A stretch of DNA of 5,633 nt from an uncultured Bacilli bacterium (lineage in GTDB: Bacteria; Bacillota_I; Bacilli_A; RF39; UBA660). A program made the translations under genes and the position numbers. The DNA lies in the NCBI GenBank assembly GCA_944363995.1, contig CALVVV010000069.1, positions 1 to 5,633 of the forward strand. The letters are read 5' to 3'. This document shows, one piece after another, positions 1 through 4,384 of the stretch (the first letter of the stretch is position 1; each line of letters begins with the position of its first letter). Under the pieces are notes generated by a model, which did not search any database, was not told where the DNA came from, and was given only the letters and a program-made list of their open reading frames with translations.

Positions 1-17
1 ATATATCGTTTGATAGA

Positions 18-39
18 TTTGACCACATTTTGACCACAT
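18..39. repeat. Perfect 11-bp tandem repeat, TTTGACCACAT x2
   Basis: Two adjacent perfect copies of TTTGACCACAT lie at 18-28 and 29-39. They fall in a frame open from the window edge to a TAA at 48-50, which reads ISFDRFDHILTTFIE. Short repeats of this kind in the last codons of phage or ICE integrase genes can overlap an attachment core, and a dead integrase lies about 325 bases away. The repeat is seen directly. The link to an integrase tail or att site is inference, since the upstream sequence is missing. Confidence 0.6.
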
Positions 40-56
40 TTATTGAATAATATATG

Positions 57-85
57 TTGATTATAGTACTAATAATAATGATAAT
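57..85 (+). promoter_or_regulatory. Possible sigma-A promoter in decayed region
   Basis: TTGATT (57-62) and GATAAT (80-85) are separated by 17 bases, a fair match to the sigma-A consensus. The only thing downstream is the SEC-C remnant, which has no start codon, so if active this promoter now drives no intact gene. In sequence this AT-rich, chance matches are common. Confidence 0.25.
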
Positions 86-102
86 ACTTGTTCCTCGATG
101 TC

Positions 103-229
103 CATAAAATAAGGAAATAACGGTAATTCTAGAAATACTTATAATACTGAAAATACCACCTTGGGATTTTCATGTGGCTCAGGGAAAAAGTATAAACAAT
201 GTTGTGGAAAGTAGCATAAAATAAGGAAA
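103..229. repeat. 15-bp direct repeat bracketing the SEC-C remnant
   Basis: CATAAAATAAGGAAA occurs at 103-117 and again at 215-229, 112 bases apart and in the same orientation. The second copy begins one base after the stop codon of the SEC-C remnant, and the first ends just inside its readable start. This could reflect a partial duplication, or a deletion between repeats that removed the 5' part of the gene. Both copies are exact, which is more than expected by chance even at this base composition. Confidence 0.6.
113..214 (+). pseudogene. 3' remnant of a SEC-C (SecA C-terminal-like) zinc-motif protein
   Basis: The last 14 codons before the TAG at 212-214 read SCGSGKKYKQCCGK. This is the hallmark SEC-C motif (usual form PCPCGSGKKYKxCCGK) found at the end of SecA and of many unrelated proteins, where CxC-x8-CC binds zinc. 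The open frame goes back only to a TAA at 110-112 and contains no ATG or GTG, so this is a C-terminal fragment of about 33 codons and the parent protein cannot be named. The first metal-binding Cys is replaced by Phe (TTT, 167-169). One G-to-T change from TGT explains this and supports decay. Motif recognition is firm; the parent identity is unknown. Confidence 0.65.
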
Positions 230-307
230 AAGTTAAATCTTATAAAATTAATAATTGGTTCGTCTTTTATAACTTGCCCACAAGATATTGATAAAACCAA
301 GAAAAAT

Positions 308-347
308 AAGGATGTAGACAACATTTATAATGTGGACATCCTTTTTT
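308..347. terminator. Hairpin terminator, probably bidirectional
   Basis: AAGGATGT (308-315) pairs with ACATCCTT (336-343). A second short stem, ACATT/AATGT, lies inside the loop (321-325 and 329-333 around TAT). A T-run at 342-347 follows, and an A-rich run precedes the left arm on the opposite strand, so it could stop transcription both ways. It lies just before the dead integrase, where it would insulate the element edge from the SEC-C remnant. Confidence 0.65.
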
Positions 348-364
348 CTACAATTAATGATATA

Positions 365-945
365 ATGATTTTTGTAAGAAAGAGAAATAACTTATACGAA
401 TATAGATTTGAAACGTGAAAAGTAAATGGAAAACAAATTACTAAATCGGGTTTTAAGACTAAAAATGAAGCATATATAACAGAAAAAAACTATAATAAAT
501 TTATAAATGAAGAAAAAGTTAATGAATGTTTTATTCTGATTATTTAGATTATTGGATGAAATAATATTTTGAAGTAAATTATAAATATGCTACGGAAAAA
601 AGGTATAGAGAATCTTTTAGTAATAAAAAAAATTAGGTAATTATAAATTATCAAAAATAACACCATATATTCTTAATCGATCATTATTAAAATTGTAGCA
701 AAAATCCAATAAGAAAGAGACATTAAGAAATTATCATGAAGTAATTAAAGATTTTTTAAGATATGCAACGTATTATTTTGAATTTATTAAAAATAATCCA
801 GCCGAAATAATTAGAATATTATCATTTGAATTAAAAAAAACGATATAAATCACATTTATACTAATGAAGAAATAGAAATTATCTTGAATAGATTTAAAGA
901 TAATAAAGTGTTTATATGTGCGTTTCTTACCGTTTGTTATACAAT
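365..945 (+). pseudogene. Decayed phage/ICE tyrosine recombinase (integrase)
   Basis: Conceptual translation across three frames recovers the N-terminal two thirds of a phage/ICE-type integrase. The start reads MIFVRKRNNLYEYRFE at 365, like the usual arm-binding N-terminus. KVNGKQITKSGFKTKNEA (419-472, AP2-like arm-binding signature) follows. After a frameshift near 531 come YSDYLDYWMK (532-561) and YFEVNYKYATEKRYRESF (565-618). After another shift near 633 come KLGNYKLSKITPYILNRS and TLRNYHEVIKDFLRYA...IKNNPAEI, the SAM-like core-binding domain. After a third shift near 839 comes HIYTNEEIEIILNRFKDN...FLTVCYT, where the catalytic domain should begin. In-frame stops are TGA 416-418, TAA 562-564 and TAG 696-698. 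The catalytic Arg, HxxR and Tyr region is absent after about 945. In life this enzyme would integrate and excise a mobile element; here it cannot work. Family assignment rests on recalled consensus and is strong because signatures appear in the right order. Confidence 0.85.
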
Positions 946-993
946 CAGTTTCATTAACGGCAATCTTGCATGATTACATTTTTCGATTGTCTA

Positions 994-1041
994 TAAAAAT
1001 CTATTTTTAAAATTGTTAATTAAATTAATAAATGATATAAT
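994..1041 (+). promoter_or_regulatory. Sigma-A promoter of the NUDIX gene, with upstream AT palindrome
   Basis: TTGTTA (1013-1018) and a perfect TATAAT (1036-1041) are separated by exactly 17 bases. Transcription should start near 1048, just before the Shine-Dalgarno site. Directly upstream, TAAAAAT (994-1000) and ATTTTTA (1003-1009) form a 7-2-7 inverted repeat. It may be an operator, an A/T-tract UP-like element or simply composition. The promoter marks where intact sequence resumes after the decayed integrase. Confidence 0.7.
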
Positions 1042-1061
1042 TAACTATGGAGATGAGATTA

Positions 1062-1649
1062 ATGACTAATTACAAAAATATGAGAGAATATTCGCATGAA
1101 GAATTTGTAAATTTGATTAAAAATCTAAAGGAAGAAGAATTACTTAAATTGAGTGCAAATTATGGTGGGTATCCAGTTTTATTTAGGATGGCCTTAGACG
1201 AAAGGATTAATCATATTCCATTTATTCAAACTGGATCAGCTATTATCATAAGAAATGAAAATGGTGAAATATTATTACAAGAAAGAACTGATAGAAATAA
1301 GTGGGGATTACCTGGTGGTTGCCAAGAGCTAGGGGAAGATTTAAAAATGACAGCAATAAGAGAAGCTTACGAAGAAACAGGAATAAAGATTGACTACAAT
1401 AATCTTAAATTAATTGATACTCTATCTGGTAAAACCAGGAAAAATTGTTATCCAAATGGTGATATAGTATATAACAATACATCGTTATATCTAACCGATG
1501 TTTTAATGCAAGATATTAAAACTATGAAAGGTGATTCGGAAACGAAAAAATTGCAGTTTTTTAAATTAGATGAAATCCCCAAAAATTTAATGGATGAAGA
1601 TTTAATAAATTCATATATAACATGTTTAAATAAATATAAAATTCATTAA
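1062..1649 (+). CDS. NUDIX hydrolase, 195 aa
   Basis: This is probably a cytosolic pyrophosphohydrolase acting on a nucleoside diphosphate linked to another moiety (X); the substrate cannot be read from sequence. The NUDIX box is complete at residues 86-108: G-x5-E (G86, E92), then R100-E-A-Y-E104-E105-T-G107-I, fitting Gx5Ex7REUxEExGU. The Glu residues bind the catalytic metal. WGLPGG (81-86) precedes the box, as is usual. Residues 1-50 form an extra helical N-terminal segment, seen in some members that replace the housekeeping MutT layout. I start at ATG 1062, not the in-frame ATG at 1047, because 1047 coincides with the predicted transcription start. GGAGATGA (1049-1056) is a near-perfect Shine-Dalgarno 5 bases before 1062. 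The gene is monocistronic, with an AT-only hairpin after it. It sits next to a decayed mobile-element edge, so horizontal acquisition is possible. Confidence 0.9.
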   Translation: MTNYKNMREYSHEEFVNLIKNLKEEELLKLSANYGGYPVLFRMALDERINHIPFIQTGSAIIIRNENGEILLQERTDRNKWGLPGGCQELGEDLKMTAIREAYEETGIKIDYNNLKLIDTLSGKTRKNCYPNGDIVYNNTSLYLTDVLMQDIKTMKGDSETKKLQFFKLDEIPKNLMDEDLINSYITCLNKYKIH

Positions 1650-1710
1650 CTATATATAATATAAAAAATGTTGTATTATCTGTGCTAAATAAAATAGATA
1701 GAAATTATAT

Positions 1711-1736
1711 AAAAAAATAAATTTAATTATTTTTTT
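1711..1736 (+). terminator. Weak all-AT hairpin terminator after the NUDIX gene
   Basis: AAAAAAATAA (1711-1720) pairs perfectly with TTATTTTTTT (1727-1736) around a 6-base loop, and the right arm doubles as a T-run. The stem lacks G-C pairs, so it would be a weak terminator. It is the only plausible stop signal in the 194-base gap before the next gene. Confidence 0.35.
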
Positions 1737-1789
1737 AATGAATATAATTATGTGTCAAAAGGAAACTATTAATAAATTATTAAAAAAAT

Positions 1790-1824
1790 GTTATTATTTT
1801 GCTACAATAATTAGCAAAAATAAC
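1790..1824 (+). promoter_or_regulatory. Extended -10 promoter covered by a perfect dyad (operator candidate)
   Basis: TTTTGCT (1797-1803) and AGCAAAA (1813-1819) form a perfect 7-9-7 dyad of 23 bp. Allowing a 2-base bulge, pairing extends to GTTATT...AATAAC (1790-1824). An extended -10 box, TG-C-TACAAT (1800-1808), starts inside the left arm and ends in the spacer; the -35 region (about 1780-1785) is poor, as expected for extended -10 promoters. The start point would be near 1815, within the right arm. A dimeric repressor bound here would block RNA polymerase. As RNA, only the right arm would be transcribed, which argues for a DNA operator over an RNA hairpin. Confidence 0.5.
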
Positions 1825-1843
1825 ATAATATTAAGGAGTATGT

Positions 1844-2332
1844 ATGATAGAATTTAAAAAAATAAGCGAATTTCCGAAAGGGACTTTGTATAATCAATTA
1901 GTGGATGCATATTCGTTTAACAACAATTGTAAAAAGGTATGGGATACTATGTGGAGAGAATATGATGATTTTTTTTACCAAAATTTAAAAAATATTGGAG
2001 ATAAATATTGTTTTGTTACCGTCTTGGATGGCATTCCTATTGGTCATATATCATGGAATCCGAGAAATAAACCTAATTATGTAGAAATTGGTCATAACTG
2101 TATTTTAACAAAATATAAGGGAAATGGTTATGGTAAATTACAATTAAATGAAGCAATTAAAAGAATAAAAAAATATGATGTGAAAAAAATAATTGTAACA
2201 ACAAATGAATTTACTTATTCTGCACAAAAAAATTATGAAAGTGTTGGTTTTGTAAAAATAAATGAAAGAGTTAATAAAAGAACACCTTTTTTTGGAAATT
2301 ATATAGATTATGAAATCCAAATAAAAAAATAA
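1844..2332 (+). CDS. GNAT-family N-acetyltransferase, 162 aa
   Basis: The length is typical of a single-domain GNAT enzyme, which transfers an acetyl group from acetyl-CoA to an amine in the cytosol. Motif A, the acetyl-CoA pyrophosphate loop, is ILTKYKGNGYGKLQL (residues 87-101), with K92-G-N-G95-Y-G97-K in the Q/RxxGxG/A position. EIGHNC (81-86) is the preceding beta-4 strand. Motif B is SAQKNYESVGF (126-136), the usual conserved helix and Gly-Phe turn. The C-terminus ends with the beta-strand YIDYEIQIKK. The substrate is unknown; I see no aminoglycoside- or ribosomal-protein-specific signature. The ATG at 1844 follows AAGGAG (1833-1838) by 5 bases, so the start is secure. The gene is monocistronic, has its own promoter and dyad, and is probably regulated by a repressor. 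No clear terminator follows it. Confidence 0.88.
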   Translation: MIEFKKISEFPKGTLYNQLVDAYSFNNNCKKVWDTMWREYDDFFYQNLKNIGDKYCFVTVLDGIPIGHISWNPRNKPNYVEIGHNCILTKYKGNGYGKLQLNEAIKRIKKYDVKKIIVTTNEFTYSAQKNYESVGFVKINERVNKRTPFFGNYIDYEIQIKK

Positions 2333-2397
2333 TATATTGTTAGACAAAAGCATATTTAAGAAAGTCTGCAATTACTTCAAAAATTAATTTATTTAAT

Positions 2398-2426
2398 TTG
2401 CAATTCTATTTAATAAATGTTATAAT
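2398..2426 (+). promoter_or_regulatory. Sigma-A promoter of the thioredoxin/PH operon
   Basis: TTGCAA (2398-2403) and a perfect TATAAT (2421-2426) are separated by 17 bases. Transcription should start at about 2433. Nothing else in the 143-base gap after the GNAT gene resembles a promoter this closely. Confidence 0.75.
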
Positions 2427-2433
2427 AAGTAGC

Positions 2434-2450
2434 GAAACAGATGTTGTTTC
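2434..2450 (+). promoter_or_regulatory. Hairpin at the 5' end of the operon transcript
   Basis: GAAACA (2434-2439) pairs perfectly with TGTTTC (2445-2450) around the 5-base loop GATGT. It begins within a base or two of the predicted transcription start. Terminal 5' stem-loops are known in Bacillus to stabilise mRNAs (for example the aprE leader). Alternatively the dyad is an operator just downstream of the promoter. The Shine-Dalgarno (AGGT, 2464-2467) lies outside the hairpin, so simple occlusion of ribosome binding is unlikely. Confidence 0.45.
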
Positions 2451-2475
2451 ATATATAGAAAGTAGGTATTAATTT

Positions 2476-3261
2476 ATGAGTGAAAGTAAAAAAATGTTAA
2501 TAGTGTTAGGAGCTGTTATATTAATTATTTTAGGAAGTATTTGCTTTGTTTATGCTGGTAATCAAGATTCAAAAGCTTTATATGAACAATTCACAGCAGA
2601 ATTTAATTCTGAAGAAAACCAATTAATTTATTTAGGTTCATCGACTTGTGGTTATTGTAGCTTGTTAAATCCAAGTATACAAGATATGGCAAAACGTTAT
2701 GATTTTGATTATTTATATATTGATATTAACGAAACATCTAGTAGTTATGTAAGAAAAATAATAAATGATTTAAATTTAACTTCAATTGCCACACCATATC
2801 TTGCTATTGTAGCGAATGGTAAAATAATAGATACTCAAGAGCAATATGATGATTATAATGTTATTTTTGACTTTTTACAAAAAAATGATTTAATTGATGA
2901 AAAAGCAAAATTAGATTTAAATTATGTTGATTATGAGACTTATGAAAAATTATTGGACAGCAAAGAAAAAGAAGTAATTGTTGTTGGACAAACAACTTGT
3001 GGTTATTGCGTTCAAGCTAAAATAATATTAAATGATGTTGCTAGTGAAAACGATGTGGATATAAATTATATAGACTTTGCTAAATTGGATGATGAAGAAC
3101 GTGAAAAATTCTTAGGAAGTTTAGAATATTTTGAAGAAGAAGAATGGGGTACTCCTATTACAATGATTGTTCAAAATGGTAAAATTGTAGATATGATTGA
3201 ACAATTAGCTACTGAAGATGAATATGTTGAATTTTTGCAAGAAAATGAGGTTATAGAATGA
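2476..3261 (+). CDS. Membrane-anchored protein with two thioredoxin-like CGYC domains, 261 aa
   Basis: Residues 7-27 form one hydrophobic segment after a short Lys-containing head, a signal-anchor that would place the rest outside the membrane. No lipobox Cys is present. Two thioredoxin folds follow. Domain 1 (about 33-137) has STCGYC with C58/C61 and the cis-Pro site ATP (P107) before YLAIVANGKIID. Domain 2 (about 150-258) has TTCGYC with C175/C178 and cis-Pro GTP (P227) before ITMIVQNGKIVD. Both redox pairs and both cis-prolines are intact, so both domains could be active in thiol-disulfide exchange, as in thioredoxin-like bacteriocin-accessory and PDI-type proteins. The matching strand after each cis-Pro suggests internal duplication. 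Only these four Cys and C23 inside the membrane segment occur. The Shine-Dalgarno is weak (AGGT, 8 bases before ATG). It overlaps the next gene by ATGA, implying coupled translation. Function beyond disulfide chemistry is unknown. Confidence 0.82.
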   Translation: MSESKKMLIVLGAVILIILGSICFVYAGNQDSKALYEQFTAEFNSEENQLIYLGSSTCGYCSLLNPSIQDMAKRYDFDYLYIDINETSSSYVRKIINDLNLTSIATPYLAIVANGKIIDTQEQYDDYNVIFDFLQKNDLIDEKAKLDLNYVDYETYEKLLDSKEKEVIVVGQTTCGYCVQAKIILNDVASENDVDINYIDFAKLDDEEREKFLGSLEYFEEEEWGTPITMIVQNGKIVDMIEQLATEDEYVEFLQENEVIE

Positions 3262-3698
3262 ATATTTATGAGCAAGCATTAGCATTTAAACATAAATATC
3301 CAAAGACTATTGCTTGGCGTATTAAACAACATAGTAAGATTGCACAAATGCATATTAATTCTGATGAAACAGCAAAATACGTTTTTGCTTGTCAAAAAAA
3401 TCATCATTCTTATGAAATATTTAGAACATTTATCGTTGTTGTAACAGACAAAAGAATTATTGTAGCCCAAAAAAGATTGCTTTTTGGTTATTTGTTTATT
3501 TCAATTACATCTGATATGTATAATGATTTAACTTTAATGATGGGGTTATTGTGGGGCAAAATTTGTATAGACACTGTTAAGGAAGTTGTAACACTTTCTA
3601 ATATTCAAAAAGAAGCTTTACCAGAAATAGAAGATGCAATTTCTAAGACAATGATGGATATTAAATGTCACGGAATAAAAAGACATAACAAAGTTTAA
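3258..3698 (+). CDS. PH-domain-like (YokE/bPH type) small protein, 146 aa
   Basis: This is a soluble cytosolic-looking protein with no signal peptide. It resembles a family of short Firmicutes/Mycoplasmatota proteins with a bacterial pleckstrin-homology-like fold. The core has an opening helix ending KYPKTIAWRIKQHSKI (residues 13-28), a strand YVFACQKN (41-48), then FIVVVTDKRIIVAQKR (58-73), the characteristic 'xxTxkRIixxxk' beta-hairpin. The segment KICIDTVKEVVTLSN (101-115) and a C-terminal helix from about 120 follow. Bacterial PH-like domains often bind partners or membranes; no enzyme motif is present and its role is unknown. The start ATG overlaps the upstream TGA as ATGA with no Shine-Dalgarno of its own that I can see, so translation probably depends on the thioredoxin gene. 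Its last codons form the left arm of the operon terminator. Confidence 0.65.
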   Translation: MNIYEQALAFKHKYPKTIAWRIKQHSKIAQMHINSDETAKYVFACQKNHHSYEIFRTFIVVVTDKRIIVAQKRLLFGYLFISITSDMYNDLTLMMGLLWGKICIDTVKEVVTLSNIQKEALPEIEDAISKTMMDIKCHGIKRHNKV

Positions 3699-3707
3699 TG
3701 TCTTTTT
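3677..3707 (+). terminator. Strong intrinsic terminator of the thioredoxin/PH operon
   Basis: AAAAAGACAT (3677-3686) pairs perfectly over 10 bp with ATGTCTTTTT (3698-3707), followed by GTTTG. The left arm lies inside the coding region and the TAA stop (3696-3698) sits in the loop edge, so terminator and gene end share sequence. The A-rich left side could also work on the minus strand. Confidence 0.8.
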
Positions 3708-3733
3708 GTTTGACACTTTATAAAAAATAATTC

Positions 3734-3762
3734 TTGTTTTTTTATTTTTTGTGTGGTATTAT
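3734..3762 (+). promoter_or_regulatory. Sigma-A promoter with extended -10 for the DUF1292-like gene
   Basis: TTGTTT (3734-3739) and TATTAT (3757-3762) are separated by 17 bases, and TGG directly before the -10 gives the extended TGn motif. Transcription would start near 3769. This places any upstream in-frame start, such as GTG 3753, outside the mRNA. A perfect TTGACA at 3710-3715 has no -10 partner at a usable distance. Confidence 0.6.
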
Positions 3763-3788
3763 TTAATTGTAGATTGGAGATGGTTAAT

Positions 3789-4337
3789 TTGTCAAGAAAG
3801 ATTAAAAACTTAACTGATGAATTTACTGATGTGGAAGTAATTAGATATTTCGCTAATAATGATACTGAATACTTAATCTATTCTTTAAATGAAATTGATG
3901 AATCTGGATATACAAAATTATATGCTTCGAAAATAATTGGAAATAAAGCATGTATAATTAGTGATAGTGATGAATGGAAATCGATTACGGGAATAATTAA
4001 AGAAATTGTACGAAATAATCGTGATGGTAATGAATTAATGATAACTGATTTAAATGAAGATAATTTAACTGATATTACTTTGCAAGATACAAGGGTTTTT
4101 AAACTTCAAGGTAATTTAGTCAATTTGTTATCAGAAAACAAAAAAATTAAAACAAATATTTATTCTGATAATCATGATGATGAAAATAATGATATGACAA
4201 ATAAAGTTAATTATGAAGAATTATATAAAGAACAATTAGATAAAAATAAAGAGTTAGAAATTGAAATTAATTCATTGGAGGAACAAATTGATAAATATAA
4301 AGAAATAATAGAAAAAATAAAAGAAATAGTAGAATAA
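3789..4337 (+). CDS. DUF1292-like protein with C-terminal coiled coil, 182 aa, TTG start
   Basis: Residues about 15-50 (VEVIRYF...EYLIYSLNEIDESGYTKLYASKI) match the pattern of DUF1292/YrzB-type domains, small cytosolic proteins of unknown function in Firmicutes. An extra alpha/beta segment (51-118) follows, with WKSITGIIKEIVRNN and FKLQGNLVNLLSEN. Then come an acidic, Asn-rich linker (about 119-140) and a helical coiled coil (144-182, YKEQLDKNKELEIEINSLEEQIDKYKEII) with hydrophobic residues at heptad spacing. The coiled coil suggests oligomerisation or docking to a partner. No catalytic motif, Cys pair or membrane segment is visible. I place the start at TTG 3789 because GGAG (3776-3779) is 9 bases upstream. 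The in-frame ATG at 3780 touches that site, and GTG 3753 is upstream of the -10. An ATG-3780 start would add three residues. The terminator overlaps its end. Confidence 0.65.
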   Translation: MSRKIKNLTDEFTDVEVIRYFANNDTEYLIYSLNEIDESGYTKLYASKIIGNKACIISDSDEWKSITGIIKEIVRNNRDGNELMITDLNEDNLTDITLQDTRVFKLQGNLVNLLSENKKIKTNIYSDNHDDENNDMTNKVNYEELYKEQLDKNKELEIEINSLEEQIDKYKEIIEKIKEIVE

Positions 4338-4351
4338 TTACTATTTCTTTT
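4319..4351 (+). terminator. 12-bp-stem terminator overlapping the end of the DUF1292-like gene
   Basis: AAAAGAAATAGT (4319-4330) pairs perfectly with ACTATTTCTTTT (4340-4351) around a 9-base loop that contains the stop codon (4335-4337). A T-rich tail (TATTTAAT) follows. The stem is long but AT-rich, so leakage into the next gene 47 bases downstream is likely. Confidence 0.65.
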
Positions 4352-4384
4352 ATTTAATACATAAAATTAAATGAGGTGAATATC

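Noticed and set aside
230..307. Open plus-strand frame running into the integrase start
   Set aside because: It has no start codon, crosses the terminator hairpin and has no family signature; the integrase N-terminus is well explained by ATG 365.
139..324. 61-codon open frame on the minus strand
   Set aside because: It runs antisense through the SEC-C remnant and the hairpin terminator and has no recognisable domain; it is a shadow in low-complexity AT-rich sequence.
365..945. Reading the TGA in the integrase as Trp (mycoplasma code) to keep the gene alive
   Set aside because: TAA and TAG stops and three frameshifts remain, and every Trp in intact neighbours is TGG.
1047..1061. Five extra N-terminal codons for the NUDIX protein (ATG 1047)
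   Set aside because: The ATG lies at the predicted transcription start and the Shine-Dalgarno sits downstream of it.
1738..1857. 39-codon plus-strand frame beginning at ATG 1738 and overlapping the GNAT start
   Set aside because: It has no Shine-Dalgarno, spans the GNAT promoter, dyad and ribosome site, and reads as unremarkable sequence.
2144..2371. 75-codon minus-strand open frame
   Set aside because: It is antisense to the well-supported GNAT gene, and its Phe/Ile/Tyr-rich content is what the reverse complement of Lys/Asn/Glu codons gives.
2367..2402. Imperfect inverted repeat TGCAATT...AATTTGCA before the thioredoxin promoter
   Set aside because: The arms need a bulge and a 21-base AT-rich spacer, so it is within chance for this composition.
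3279..3470. 63-codon minus-strand open frame
   Set aside because: It is antisense to the PH-like gene, with no Shine-Dalgarno or promoter.
3710..3715. Perfect TTGACA -35 box
   Set aside because: No -10 hexamer lies 16-18 bases downstream; the TTGTTT/extended TATTAT pair fits better.
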